From: Croceimicrobium sp965228705
GTDB taxonomy: Bacteria; Bacteroidota; Bacteroidia; Flavobacteriales; Schleiferiaceae
DNA length: 64,000 nt
Assembly: GCF_965228705.1 (NCBI RefSeq)
Contig: NZ_OZ245832.1
Coordinates: forward strand, 1,550,001-1,614,000
Reading direction: 5' to 3'
Part shown: positions 1-9,240 of the stretch, piece by piece
Numbering within the stretch: position 1 is the stretch's first letter
Layout of the letters: each line of letters starts with the position of its first letter
Made by a program: the position numbers and the translations under genes
The notes under the pieces: model-generated
What the model saw: only the letters and a program-made list of their open reading frames with translations
Told to the model about the DNA's origin: nothing
Databases searched by the model: none

Positions 1-1708
1 AATCACCGATCGATTTAAAACCTCTTTGGTATTTCTTTTTGGTGGAGGCGCTCTGATACTTAGTGGCGCTATTAGTGCAATAGATTTTCTGGAAGGATTA
101 AGTAATCCCTCCATCATTAAAATTTTTCTGCTCATTGTCATTACGGCAGGGATTAATGAATCCTTTGATCTGATTGGCGGATTAAACAGGCTCTTTAGGA
201 GTGTGAAAACTCCTCAAGGCTTTATCATCCGAATGGGCTCTTCGGTGGCTCTGTTATCTGCCTTCATGAATAATACCCCGGTGGTGAGTGTAATGATTCC
301 CTTTGTGCATCAATGGGGAAAAAACCATCACATCTCCCCTTCCAAGCTATTGATACCCTTATCCTTTGCGGCGATTATGGGGGGCGTTATTACCTTGATA
401 GGTACCTCAACCAACCTCTTATTAAACGGGCTGATTCAAGATGCAGGTTTACAACCTTTGGGCTTCTTCGACTTTACTTTACCAGGAATTGGCATCACAG
501 TTTTAGGAATCTTGGCAATGGCTTTAATAGCCCCTAAGCTTTTAGGCGCCAAAGATGATCTTGTAAGTGAAATCAAAGACAATCGTCGCGAGTATCTCAT
601 TGAACTTAGGCTGATCGAAAACAGTCAATACACTGGCCAATCAGTGGAGTCGGTAGGACTTCGTAATCTGGAAGGTTTCTTCCTCACTCAAATTATTCGA
701 GAAAACCGGGAAATTGCTCCTGTACCACCATCCGAGATTTTGCGACAAGATGATGTTTTGCTCTTTGCTGGAGATACCGGCCAAATTAATAATCTGGTAA
801 ATCGTTTCCCAGGCCTTGAATTGGCTAAAACCAATGAATTTCAGCTGATTGAAAACACCAGTTATGTAGAAGCTATTGTTGCACAGAACTCCCAAATGGA
901 TCGGCGAAATGCAAAGGAAATGGGATTTCGCCAGCGTTATGATGCAGCCATTATTGGCATCCATCGCAGAGGCGAGAAATTATCCGGGAAAATTGGCTCC
1001 ATCGACCTCCATGTTGGTGATGTCCTCTTAATGGTAGCCGGTCCTCGTTTTTTAGAGCGAAGCTCAAACTCTGGTGATTTCATTATTCTGGAAGAACACT
1101 ATAAGCATACTGAGAAGGCCTCAGGCTCTAAATGGTTATTTGGAATTGGCACAGCCTTATCCGTTTTACTGTCCAGCTTTGGTGTGATTAGCTTCTTGGA
1201 AGCCTTACTGGTTATCTTAGGCATTCAGGTTGCCACCAAAATGGTATACCTGGATTTAATCAATAGGGTTCTAAGTTTAGATCTGTTAATTATTTTGATC
1301 GTCTCCCTCGCCCTTGGCGACAGTCTGATAAGTTCCGGTGGGGCTCAGATTCTTACGGATTCCCTTTTTAATGGAGCAAGTCATTGGAATCATTTCACCC
1401 TTATTACTGTGGTCTTTATCACTACCTGGTTGCTTACCTCATTCATTACCAATGTAGCGGCTGTATCCATAATGTTCCCTTTGGCTTATAGCTTAGCAAT
1501 TAGTTCCGGCATCAGCTACGAAGCCATGTTTCTAAGCACCGCCTTTGGAGCTTCTTGCAGTTTTATCACTCCCTTTGCTTATCAAACCAATTTGATGGTG
1601 CTGGAACTGGGAAAATACCGCTTTCGGGATTTTTTCCGCATTGGTTCGATAATCAGCCTAATTTATGTTGCCGTATTCCTGTTTTATATTAAAGTCTTTT
1701 ACCTCTAA
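1..1708 (+). CDS. SLC13-family permease with two RCK_C domains, probable sulfate transporter (5' partial)
   Basis: Inner-membrane anion permease of the SLC13/DASS type, probably importing sulfate. Hydrophobic helices flank a soluble middle of about 160 residues, which holds two RCK_C (TrkA-C) like modules. Counted from base 26, these lie at about residues 185-265 and 275-350, each ending in a hydrophobic strand after a D-V-L-L-type motif. The C-terminal membrane half has the TSFITNVAAVSIMFPLA motif typical of this fold. The frame is open to the window edge, so the TTG at base 26 is not the start and the N-terminus lies upstream. The stop is 2 bases before cysC, which suggests one operon. The substrate is inferred from the adjacent cysC and cysND; a dicarboxylate or another anion is possible from sequence alone. 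Confidence 0.85.
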   Translation, partial: ITDRFKTSLVFLFGGGALILSGAISAIDFLEGLSNPSIIKIFLLIVITAGINESFDLIGGLNRLFRSVKTPQGFIIRMGSSVALLSAFMNNTPVVSVMIPFVHQWGKNHHISPSKLLIPLSFAAIMGGVITLIGTSTNLLLNGLIQDAGLQPLGFFDFTLPGIGITVLGILAMALIAPKLLGAKDDLVSEIKDNRREYLIELRLIENSQYTGQSVESVGLRNLEGFFLTQIIRENREIAPVPPSEILRQDDVLLFAGDTGQINNLVNRFPGLELAKTNEFQLIENTSYVEAIVAQNSQMDRRNAKEMGFRQRYDAAIIGIHRRGEKLSGKIGSIDLHVGDVLLMVAGPRFLERSSNSGDFIILEEHYKHTEKASGSKWLFGIGTALSVLLSSFGVISFLEALLVILGIQVATKMVYLDLINRVLSLDLLIILIVSLALGDSLISSGGAQILTDSLFNGASHWNHFTLITVVFITTWLLTSFITNVAAVSIMFPLAYSLAISSGISYEAMFLSTAFGASCSFITPFAYQTNLMVLELGKYRFRDFFRIGSIISLIYVAVFLFYIKVFYL

Positions 1709-1710
1709 AA

Positions 1711-2307
1711 ATGAATACTGAAAAGCTCCACATTATTCCCCATCAACATCAAATTCAATCAGAAGATCGCGCTGAATTGATGGGTCATAAAGGAATGGTT
1801 ATTTGGTTTGTAGGCTTGAGCGGATCGGGAAAATCGACCCTAGCTTCCGAATTAGAACGTCGCCTTTATGAGCAGGGTCGTCATACTTATATACTGGATG
1901 GTGATAATATTCGCTCAGGATTAAATTCCGATTTAGACTTTTCAGATCAATCTCGAGTGGAAAACATTCGAAGAATCAGTGAAGTTGCCAAATTAATGGC
2001 AGATGCCGGCCTCATCGTTTTAACCGCCTTCATCACTCCATTTGAGGAAGAACGTCAAAAAGTGAAAAACTTAATTGGAGCTGAAAATTACTTTGAAATT
2101 TTCGTGAATTGTCCCATTGAAGAATGTGAGAAACGTGATGTAAAAGGTCTTTATGCCAAAGCCCGTAGAGGAGAAATTTCAAATTTTACCGGCATAAGCT
2201 CTCCTTTTGAAGAGCCTACTAATCCGGATTTAAAAATCCCTAGCCATAAAATGACGGTTGAGGAAGGTGTTGAACTAATCCTTAACAAATTAAAGGAGCG
2301 CTTGTAA
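1711..2307 (+). CDS. cysC: adenylyl-sulfate (APS) kinase
   Basis: Phosphorylates APS with ATP to give PAPS, the activated sulfate used for reduction or for sulfotransferases. The 198-residue protein has the P-loop GLSGSGKST at about residues 35-43, the DGDNIRSGLN motif that holds APS, and the family's late ARRGEISNFTGI segment. This length is normal for a stand-alone cytoplasmic CysC. It follows the permease with almost no gap and ends before a strong hairpin terminator shared with the convergent cysN. The three activation functions (permease, CysC, CysND) are therefore together but in two opposing units. Confidence 0.95.
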   Translation: MNTEKLHIIPHQHQIQSEDRAELMGHKGMVIWFVGLSGSGKSTLASELERRLYEQGRHTYILDGDNIRSGLNSDLDFSDQSRVENIRRISEVAKLMADAGLIVLTAFITPFEEERQKVKNLIGAENYFEIFVNCPIEECEKRDVKGLYAKARRGEISNFTGISSPFEEPTNPDLKIPSHKMTVEEGVELILNKLKERL

Positions 2308-2330
2308 TACGATTTAAAGCAAAAAGAAAT

Positions 2331-2359
2331 CCCCTTGAACCAGGTTCAAGGGGGTTTTT
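2331..2359. terminator. bidirectional intrinsic terminator between cysC and cysN
   Basis: An 11-bp perfect stem (CCCCTTGAACC paired with GGTTCAAGGGG) is followed by a T-run on the + strand and by the complement of AAAAAGAAAT on the other. It lies between the convergent stops of cysC and cysN and can serve both. Confidence 0.85.
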
Positions 2360-2377
2360 AATTTTAGGGTACGGTTC

Positions 2378-3646
2378 CTATAAACGAATCATGCCTGCAG
2401 CCACGGTTTCGTTTGTGCTCTCATCTACTAAGATGATGGAACCTGTATTACGATTGTCATTGTATTCATCTACAAACAAAGGCTTAGTAGAACGAATTTT
2501 CACTCGAACAATATCATTCATTCCAATTTCCTTATCATCTTCGATTCGATGTAAGGTGTTAATATTCACTTTGTAAAGCACCTCTTTTATCATACACCGT
2601 GATTCATTGGTGGTATGACGAAGAATATATTTAGCACGTGCCTGGGCTGGTGAATTATTTAACCAACAAAGCATAACATCCAAATCCTGGGTTACGGTAG
2701 GCTGATTATTAGGTCGCACGATCATATCACCACGACTGATATCAATATCATCTTCTAAGGTGATGGTCACAGACATCGGAGAAAAAGCTTCCTTTATCTG
2801 AGTACCCATGGTGTCTATTGATTTAATCTTGGAACCAAATCCACTGGGCAGCACTACCACCTCATCACCGGGTTTATAAATACCCCCTGCCACTCGACCA
2901 GCATAACCTCTATAATCATGGTATTGGTCACTTTTCGGGCGAATTACTGTTTGCACCGGGAATCGAGCATTTACATGATCCTGATCACTATCAATATGAA
3001 TAGTCTCGAGAGTATGCAATAAGGTCTCACCATTGTACCAAGGCATATTCTCACTTCGATTTACCACATTGTCGCCATTGAGGGCAGAGATGGGTACAAA
3101 TCGAATGTCACTCACATTCAGTTTGGAGGCAAACTCTTTATAGTCCTTTACAATCTTATTAAACTGTTCTTCACTATAGTCCACCAAATCCATTTTATTC
3201 ACGCAAATCACTAAATGCGGAATCTGCAATAAGCTGGCTATAAAGGAATGTCGACAGGTTTGTTCAACCACACCATGTCGGGCATCCATCAGGATTAAAG
3301 CCAAGTTAGCGGTAGATGCACCTGTAACCATATTTCGGGTATACTGGATATGTCCAGGCGTATCAGCAATGATAAACTTACGCTTAGGAGTAGCAAAGTA
3401 GCGGTAAGCTACATCGATGGTAATCCCCTGCTCACGTTCATCTTTTAAACCATCGGTCAATAAAGCCAAATCAACATGGTCTACCCCACGTTTTTTACTG
3501 CTGGTTTCAACAGACTCTAACTGATCTTCAAAAATGGATTTTGAATCATAAAGTAAGCGACCAATCAAGGTGCTTTTTCCATCATCTACACTACCTGCTG
3601 TGGTAAAGCGAAGTAGTTGCATATCTAAATACGAATTATCACTCAT
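2378..3646 (-). CDS. cysN: sulfate adenylyltransferase subunit 1 (GTPase)
   Basis: The GTP-hydrolysing subunit of ATP sulfurylase, which drives formation of APS from sulfate and ATP. Elongation-factor-like GTPase motifs are visible: G1 GSVDDGKST near residue 18, G3 DTPGHIQYTRNM near 95 and G4 NKMD near 150. Beta-barrel domains follow. At 422 residues it is a stand-alone CysN, not a CysN-CysC fusion, consistent with the separate cysC across the terminator. It lies 21 bases downstream of cysD in the same operon. Confidence 0.95.
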   Translation of the reverse strand: MSDNSYLDMQLLRFTTAGSVDDGKSTLIGRLLYDSKSIFEDQLESVETSSKKRGVDHVDLALLTDGLKDEREQGITIDVAYRYFATPKRKFIIADTPGHIQYTRNMVTGASTANLALILMDARHGVVEQTCRHSFIASLLQIPHLVICVNKMDLVDYSEEQFNKIVKDYKEFASKLNVSDIRFVPISALNGDNVVNRSENMPWYNGETLLHTLETIHIDSDQDHVNARFPVQTVIRPKSDQYHDYRGYAGRVAGGIYKPGDEVVVLPSGFGSKIKSIDTMGTQIKEAFSPMSVTITLEDDIDISRGDMIVRPNNQPTVTQDLDVMLCWLNNSPAQARAKYILRHTTNESRCMIKEVLYKVNINTLHRIEDDKEIGMNDIVRVKIRSTKPLFVDEYNDNRNTGSIILVDESTNETVAAGMIRL

Positions 3647-3667
3647 CTTTACTATTGTTTGGTCTGC

Positions 3668-4570
3668 TTAGAAATAGCCTTGCTTTTTACGGTCTTCCAT
3701 TGCGGTTTCACCACGCTTATCATCCGCGCGATTTCCCCTTTCGGTTTGGCGGGCAGATGCCACTTCTTGCACAATTTTTTCTAGAGTATCGGCATCCGAA
3801 TCAATACCGCCGGTGATAGTGATATCCCCTAAAGTACGGAAGCGAATCATACGACTTTCTACTTTCTCATGTTCTTCAATAGTGATGAACTCCGAAACCG
3901 GCAACCAGGTATTATTCCGGAAGATTACCTCGCGCTCGTGTGCAATATAAAGGCTGGGGATGTCGATATTTTCAAGCAAAATATATTGCCATACGTCCAT
4001 CTCCGTCCAATTGCTGATTGGGAATACTCTGAAATGCTCTCCCATATTCTTCTTCCCATTGAATAGGTTCCAAAGTTCGGGTCTTTGATTTTTGGGATCC
4101 CATTGACCAAAATCATCTCGATGCGAAAAGAAACGCTCTTTAGCCCTGGCTTTTTCTTCATCCCGACGGGCACCTCCCATAGCTGCATCAATCTGAAACT
4201 CCTCGATGGTATCCAACAAGGTTACGGTTTGAAGTGCATTTCGACTGGCGTTCTTTCCTGTCTCTTCCCTTACTGCACCATCGTCAATGGATTTCTGTAC
4301 TGAGCCCACCAACAATCTAACCCCCAAATTTTCGACCAACTGATCCCGGAAGGCAATCGTCTCCGGAAAATTATGACCGGTATCAATATGCACCAATGGA
4401 AATGGAATCTTCGAAGGCCAAAACGCCTTCTTTGCCAAGTGAGTTAATACAATAGAGTCTTTCCCTCCACTAAAAAGAATAGCGGGGTTTTCAAATTGGG
4501 CGAAGACCTCTCTGATTACATAGATTGCTTCGGCTTCCAATTCCTTAAGGTGGGTTAATGTATAACGCAT
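3668..4570 (-). CDS. cysD: sulfate adenylyltransferase subunit 2
   Basis: The catalytic subunit of ATP sulfurylase, of the PAPS-reductase-like PP-loop superfamily. The PP-loop SGGKDS is near residue 34, and the DTGHNFPET and GGARRDEEKARAKER segments are characteristic of CysD. The length (300) is normal. It is first in the leftward cysD-cysN unit; transcription should start in the 152-base gap it shares with the divergent aminotransferase gene. No cysH, cysI or cysJ reductase genes are visible nearby, so the window shows activation but not reduction. Confidence 0.95.
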   Translation of the reverse strand: MRYTLTHLKELEAEAIYVIREVFAQFENPAILFSGGKDSIVLTHLAKKAFWPSKIPFPLVHIDTGHNFPETIAFRDQLVENLGVRLLVGSVQKSIDDGAVREETGKNASRNALQTVTLLDTIEEFQIDAAMGGARRDEEKARAKERFFSHRDDFGQWDPKNQRPELWNLFNGKKNMGEHFRVFPISNWTEMDVWQYILLENIDIPSLYIAHEREVIFRNNTWLPVSEFITIEEHEKVESRMIRFRTLGDITITGGIDSDADTLEKIVQEVASARQTERGNRADDKRGETAMEDRKKQGYF

Positions 4571-4595
4571 TCAGTTTCTTTTTCTCAAAACAGTC

Positions 4596-4603
4596 CAAAA
4601 TTA
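4596..4603 (-). promoter_or_regulatory. candidate -7 element for cysD
   Basis: On the minus strand this reads TAATTTTG, matching the Bacteroidota TAnnTTTG -7 consensus 26 bases before the cysD start. I see no good TTG at the expected -33 distance, so support is partial. A perfect 10-bp palindrome, CTCAGCTGAG, lies upstream at 4628-4637 in the same gap and could be a regulator site. Confidence 0.3.
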
Positions 4604-4722
4604 ATGGATATCAATCAGAAGAATTCGCTCAGCTGAGATTAAATGTGAATTAAATAACAGTATGGCCCTGTGGTAAGCCCCAAAGTTTTCAAATCATTTG
4701 CTTTCTTTGTCCGATCAAATAA

Positions 4723-5886
4723 ATGCCCTCAATGAGCGATAAAACCAAGATCTGGCTGTCCTCTCCTCACATGGGTGGAAAGGAGCAGGAATTCGTTAAT
4801 CAAGCCTTCGAAACCAATTGGATAGCTCCATTGGGGCCTCATGTAAATGGCTTTGAAGCAGATCTTGAAAAGTACAATGGTGTGGCTCATGCCGCAGCAC
4901 TAAGCAGTGGTACGGCTGCCCTTCATATTGCTCTTGATTTACTTAAAGTAGGTCCTGGCGATTTGGTTATCGTTCAAAGCTTTACTTTTTGTGGCTCAGC
5001 AAATCCCATAAAATACCGTGGTGCGGACCCTATATTTATTGATTCTGAGGAAGACACCTGGAATATGTGTCCAGACTCTTTACTGACTGCATTAAAAGAC
5101 CTCGATCAGCAAGGACTTCTTCCCAAAGTAAAAGCTATTATACCGGTTCACCTATATGGAATGCCGGCTAAAATGGACGAGATTTTAGCTCATGCAAAAT
5201 CCTACGGCATTCCAGTTTTAGAAGATGCTGCCGAAAGTTTAGGCTCTACCTATAAAGGAAAATATACTGGTAGCCTTGGTGATTTTGGAGTTTACTCCTT
5301 CAATGGCAATAAAATTATCACTACCAGCGGTGGTGGTGCCCTGGTCTCTTCCAATAAGGAGTGGATCGATAAAGCTCGCTTTTTAGCAACCCAGGCCCGC
5401 GATGAGGCTCCTCACTACCAACACAGCACCATTGGTTATAATTATCGCTTAAGTAATGTGCTTGCCGGTATTGGTCGTGGCCAAATGCTTGTCTTAGACA
5501 AACACATTACGCTGCGTCGTAAAAACTTTGAGCGCTATCAGGAGCTCTTTGCTCGGATTAATAAAAAAGGATATGCGATTAAACTTCAGCCAGGACTAGC
5601 CGATTCATTTAGCAATCGCTGGTTGAGCTCCATCGTGATGAATCCAGATGAAAATAAGGGGAAAGACCGTGAAGGATTACGTATCTTTTTGCTCGAAGAA
5701 AATATTGAGGCACGCCCCCTTTGGAAACCCATGCACTTACAGCCTGTTTTCGAAGAGACTAAATACTATGGTGGAAAAGTAGCAGAAAAGCTCTTTGACA
5801 CAGGCTTATGCTTGCCCTCCGGCAGTAATTTAAGCGAGAGCGATTGGGCACGAATCGAAACCAAAATTGAATCTTTCTTCTCATGA
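4723..5886 (+). CDS. DegT/DnrJ/EryC1/StrS-family sugar aminotransferase
   Basis: A PLP-dependent aminotransferase that probably adds an amino group to a keto-sugar nucleotide. Motifs include SSGTAALH near residue 61 (phosphate binding), EDAAESLGS near 167 and the PLP lysine K197 in SFNGNKIITTSGGGA. Length 387 is normal. A second ATG at 4732 (starting MSDKTK) is an equally possible start. Its stop overlaps the wza-like gene by 4 bases (ATGA), so the two are coupled. It sits with the export genes, apart from the main leftward locus. The best resemblance I recognise is to PglE/PseC-type 4-aminotransferases; the exact substrate cannot be read from the sequence. Confidence 0.85.
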   Translation: MPSMSDKTKIWLSSPHMGGKEQEFVNQAFETNWIAPLGPHVNGFEADLEKYNGVAHAAALSSGTAALHIALDLLKVGPGDLVIVQSFTFCGSANPIKYRGADPIFIDSEEDTWNMCPDSLLTALKDLDQQGLLPKVKAIIPVHLYGMPAKMDEILAHAKSYGIPVLEDAAESLGSTYKGKYTGSLGDFGVYSFNGNKIITTSGGGALVSSNKEWIDKARFLATQARDEAPHYQHSTIGYNYRLSNVLAGIGRGQMLVLDKHITLRRKNFERYQELFARINKKGYAIKLQPGLADSFSNRWLSSIVMNPDENKGKDREGLRIFLLEENIEARPLWKPMHLQPVFEETKYYGGKVAEKLFDTGLCLPSGSNLSESDWARIETKIESFFS

Positions 5887-6701
5887 CAAGAACCAAGTCA
5901 AAAATGTGGTCGCGCTTCTTTAAAGCGACTTTGTACTCTTTATTGCTCATTGGAGCCATTGGCTGTGTTCCTACCAAAAGGTTAACCTATTTACAAGAAG
6001 AAGAAGGTTCTTCCAAAGAATACAAATTGGAACGCAATGCATACCGCGTTCAGCCTAATGACATCTTGAGCATTACTATTCGTACCTATGATGCTGAAAC
6101 TTCGCAGCTTTTCAATATTGCGAATATGTCTCAACCCAATGCATTGCAGGCCGGAGACATTTTGTTTTACCTTCAGGGATACTCTATCGACCTCAATGGA
6201 GAAATCAGTATTCCTATTGTTGGCAAGCTTCAGGTTTTAGATCTAAGCATCGAAGAAATTCAAAACTTGGTGGAAACTGAACTTCAAAAGTATTTTACGG
6301 AGGAATCCATCAATGTAACTGTTCAATTAGCTGGAATTCGCTTTTCAATTGTGGGCGAAGTAGCCCGACCTGGTAAATACGTAGTGTATCAAAATCAGGT
6401 AAATATCTTCGAAGCATTAGCTTCTGCAGGCGATATTACCATAGTTGGAGATCGTAAAGAAGTAATGGTAGTACGTCAAAGTCCAGAAGGTGTTAAAACT
6501 TTCGTGTTGGACTTAACCGACGCAAATGTTATTAATGACTCACGTTATTTCATTCAGCCTAATGATGTAATTAATGTCAAACCACTACCTCAAAAATCCT
6601 TTGGTATTGGTACTACCGGTTTCCAAACTTTTTCTCAATTACTCTCGGTGCTCGCTTCTACCATCACCTTGATTATCGCTATAAACAGTATTAATAATTA
6701 G
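5883..6701 (+). CDS. wza: Wza-like polysaccharide export outer-membrane lipoprotein
   Basis: The outer-membrane export channel component for capsule or exopolysaccharide. A signal sequence ends in the lipobox AIGC with the lipidated Cys28. A Poly_export domain follows (PNDILSITI motif near residue 57), then an SLBB-type repeat around residues 155-200 containing IVGEVARPGKYVV. The C-terminus is a hydrophobic helix, as in other Bacteroidota members of 260-280 residues, which are shorter than E. coli Wza. It overlaps the aminotransferase by 4 bases and is 1 base from the kinase gene, so the three form an operon. Confidence 0.92.
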   Translation: MTRTKSKMWSRFFKATLYSLLLIGAIGCVPTKRLTYLQEEEGSSKEYKLERNAYRVQPNDILSITIRTYDAETSQLFNIANMSQPNALQAGDILFYLQGYSIDLNGEISIPIVGKLQVLDLSIEEIQNLVETELQKYFTEESINVTVQLAGIRFSIVGEVARPGKYVVYQNQVNIFEALASAGDITIVGDRKEVMVVRQSPEGVKTFVLDLTDANVINDSRYFIQPNDVINVKPLPQKSFGIGTTGFQTFSQLLSVLASTITLIIAINSINN

Positions 6702-6702
6702 G

Positions 6703-9156
6703 ATGCAAGATTCTAAACCCAGCTACCAGCAGCCCGGCTATCCTACAGAAATGATCCAACCTCAGCAGTCTAGTAGTGAGGATTCTGTAGACATAAAAAG
6801 GTTATTCTTCCGTATTTTAGGTTCCTGGCCAATTATCTCCATTTCAATGGTTATTGGTCTGGTTATCGCTCTTTTTATCTACCGTTATGCTACTCGTATT
6901 TATGAGGTAAACGCTACCGTTATGGTGGATTCTGACCAAAAAGGCAGCATGGAGTCTTTAATGTCTGCCGTAGGTTATTATAATCCTCGCCTGGAATTCG
7001 AAAATGAGGTTGTTATTCTTAAGAGTAGAACCTTAACCGAAAGAACTCTTCAAAGCTTGTCTTTTGAAATAAGCTATTACAGCGAGGGAAAGATTAAAAG
7101 CTCTGAGATTTATCCCAACCCGGGCTGGAGATTGGAATATGATAGTCTTCACACTCAAGTGTACGGTCAGTACATTGTGAAGCAAAAAGACGCAGGGTAT
7201 GAAATTGAACTGCCCGAAGCCTACAATCCTGATGAGGATAAAAAGGAAGTTATTTTTGTAAAGGAAAATGAGTGGTTCCTTAGTCCAATTGCCAAATTCC
7301 GCATTAGCCCAACTTCCTATGATCCTCCTCAGGATGTATCAGAAATCAAGGTAAACTGGACTTCCAAACAGAATTTGATTGATAGTTATTACGACCAGTT
7401 AACTGTTGAACCAACTTCTGAAGGATCAGCAGCCATCAACATCAGTATGAAAGGTGCGGTTGGTGATAAAATCAAAGATTATGTAAATCAGTTAATCTCT
7501 GAATACCAAAACTTTAACCTTGAAAGTAAGAATCAAACCACCGAAAATGCGCTGAACTTTATCACCAAAGAACTTTCCGGACTTCAAGATTCTTTGGAAA
7601 TAGTAGAGGGTATTTTAAAAACTTTCCAATCTGAAAATCAAGCAATCAACCTCAGTAGTAAGGGAGTTCAACTCTTTACTCAAATATTCGACCTTGATGC
7701 CAAGATTTCAGAATTAAAGTCTCAAGAGCGCTACCTCAATTACATCACTAAAAAGAATAATGAACTTGAATTAACTGAGGCTTTATTGAGCCCCATGGGC
7801 ATTCAAGGTTTGGAAGAGGTTATATCTATGGCCATTCGCGATTTGAACCTATTAATCCAGGAACGATCTCGATTAAGCTATGGTCAGTTGGAAAGTAACC
7901 CTCGTATTCGACTCTTGGACCAGCAAATCTTAAAGCTGCGCCAAAATCTGAAAACTAATATTAGTTCGGTACTTAATCAACTCTCTTATCAGATTCAAGT
8001 TCTTGAAGATAAGCGTCATAAGGTTGAATCTGAGGTAAGCGAATTACCTAAAACAGAAATTGAGTTGATCCGTATCAAAAGACGTTACGAGATTCTGGAG
8101 AACCTCTACCTGTTCTTGATGCAGAAGAAGGCTGAAACCGCTATTGTTTTGGCTGGAAACACCCCCGATTCACGCGTTGTAGACTCAGCGACCGTTGATA
8201 AAGATCCGGTAAGCCCCAATCCCAAACGTACTTTTACTATTGCCATTGTGATATCTCTTTTTATTCCAATAGGCTTTATCGTAATTACGGATTTACTGGA
8301 TACCAAAATTCGTTCGAAGGAAGATGTTGAATCGATTACCAACATGCCTATTGTAGCCATGATTGGACACAGTGATCGCAGCACCAACCTTATTGTTGCC
8401 GAATTCCCGAAGTCGAGTATCGCAGAATCCTTCCGAGCCTTACGAAGTAATATTTCCTTCCTGGCTGGCGAAAAGAAGATTCAGACTATGCTCTTTACTT
8501 CTTCCATCGGTGGTGAAGGAAAGACCTTTATTTCGATCAACATGGCCTCCATTCTAGCGGCCAGTGGTAAGAAAACAGTATTGGTTGGTCTTGATTTGCG
8601 TAAACCAAAAATCTACAACGACTTTAAGCTTAGTAATGACTTTGGAGTAAGTACTGTTTTGGCAGGTCAAATGGAATGCAAAGACGCTATCCAAAAGACG
8701 AGTATGTTGGATAATCTTTATATCCTGTCTGCTGGTCCCATTCCTCCAAACCCTTCAGAATTAATTCTCAGCGAGCGCTTTGACGAAATGCATGAGATTC
8801 TAAAGCAAGACTTTGAATATATCATTTTCGATACTCCACCGGTTGGATTGGTAGCTGATACCTTTGAACTTATTAAGAAGGTAGATTACAGCTTCTACGT
8901 TATCCGACAAGGTTATACCGACAAGCAGTTATTGAGCTTTATCAATGATCGCTACGAAAACAAATCTGTACAGAATATCGCCATTACCATTAATGACTTT
9001 ACCATTTCTAAATCCTATGGTTATGGATACGGATATGGCTATGGATACGGATATGGTTATGGATATGGTTACGGCTACGGATACGGCTCTGCCTATTATG
9101 GCGAAGACGATAAAGAAAGCGGTAAAAAAGGCCGTGGCTTTAGATCCAGAGGATAA
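6703..9156 (+). CDS. wzc: Wzc-like polysaccharide co-polymerase and BY-kinase
   Basis: An inner-membrane chain-length regulator and tyrosine autokinase that contacts the Wza channel. The order is: a cytoplasmic N-terminal tail, TM1 near residues 43-65, a Wzz/periplasmic region, coiled-coil stretches at about 270-460, TM2 near 510-530, then the kinase. Walker A (GGEGKT) is near residue 602, Walker A' (VGLDLRKPK) near 627 and Walker B (IIFDTPPVG) near 707. The C-terminal tyrosine cluster is unusually regular: twelve consecutive Tyr-Gly pairs at residues 772-795, then a lysine/arginine-rich end. Tyrosine clusters are where BY-kinases autophosphorylate, so this tail is probably the regulatory region. 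It is followed by a strong bidirectional terminator. Confidence 0.95.
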   Translation: MQDSKPSYQQPGYPTEMIQPQQSSSEDSVDIKRLFFRILGSWPIISISMVIGLVIALFIYRYATRIYEVNATVMVDSDQKGSMESLMSAVGYYNPRLEFENEVVILKSRTLTERTLQSLSFEISYYSEGKIKSSEIYPNPGWRLEYDSLHTQVYGQYIVKQKDAGYEIELPEAYNPDEDKKEVIFVKENEWFLSPIAKFRISPTSYDPPQDVSEIKVNWTSKQNLIDSYYDQLTVEPTSEGSAAINISMKGAVGDKIKDYVNQLISEYQNFNLESKNQTTENALNFITKELSGLQDSLEIVEGILKTFQSENQAINLSSKGVQLFTQIFDLDAKISELKSQERYLNYITKKNNELELTEALLSPMGIQGLEEVISMAIRDLNLLIQERSRLSYGQLESNPRIRLLDQQILKLRQNLKTNISSVLNQLSYQIQVLEDKRHKVESEVSELPKTEIELIRIKRRYEILENLYLFLMQKKAETAIVLAGNTPDSRVVDSATVDKDPVSPNPKRTFTIAIVISLFIPIGFIVITDLLDTKIRSKEDVESITNMPIVAMIGHSDRSTNLIVAEFPKSSIAESFRALRSNISFLAGEKKIQTMLFTSSIGGEGKTFISINMASILAASGKKTVLVGLDLRKPKIYNDFKLSNDFGVSTVLAGQMECKDAIQKTSMLDNLYILSAGPIPPNPSELILSERFDEMHEILKQDFEYIIFDTPPVGLVADTFELIKKVDYSFYVIRQGYTDKQLLSFINDRYENKSVQNIAITINDFTISKSYGYGYGYGYGYGYGYGYGYGYGYGSAYYGEDDKESGKKGRGFRSRG
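9016..9087 (+). repeat. 12-fold Tyr-Gly codon repeat in the Wzc tail
   Basis: Twelve tandem 6-base units encode Tyr-Gly. Synonymous codons vary (TAT/TAC; GGA/GGT/GGC), so the amino-acid pattern is kept more strictly than the DNA. The repeats are still similar enough to allow slippage that would change the number of tyrosines without a frameshift. Confidence 0.95.
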
Positions 9157-9191
9157 TTCAAGTTTGGTCTAAGTCCAAATCTTAGAACATA

Positions 9192-9223
9192 AAAAAAAGC
9201 GACCCAATTGGGTCGCTTTTTTT
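9192..9223. terminator. bidirectional terminator between wzc and the leftward locus
   Basis: The stem GCGACCCAA/TTGGGTCGC is flanked by an A-run on the left and a T-run on the right, so it works for both strands. It separates the rightward export genes from the last gene of the long leftward locus. Confidence 0.9.
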
Positions 9224-9240
9224 ATGCTAACAATATCAAA

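Noticed and set aside
26..1708. TTG at base 26 as the start of the permease
   Set aside because: The same frame is open to the first bases of the window, so the true start lies upstream.
9016..9087. CRISPR or non-coding tandem repeat
   Set aside because: The units are 6 bases, in frame, and encode Tyr-Gly with varied synonymous codons in the kinase tail; there are no spacers.
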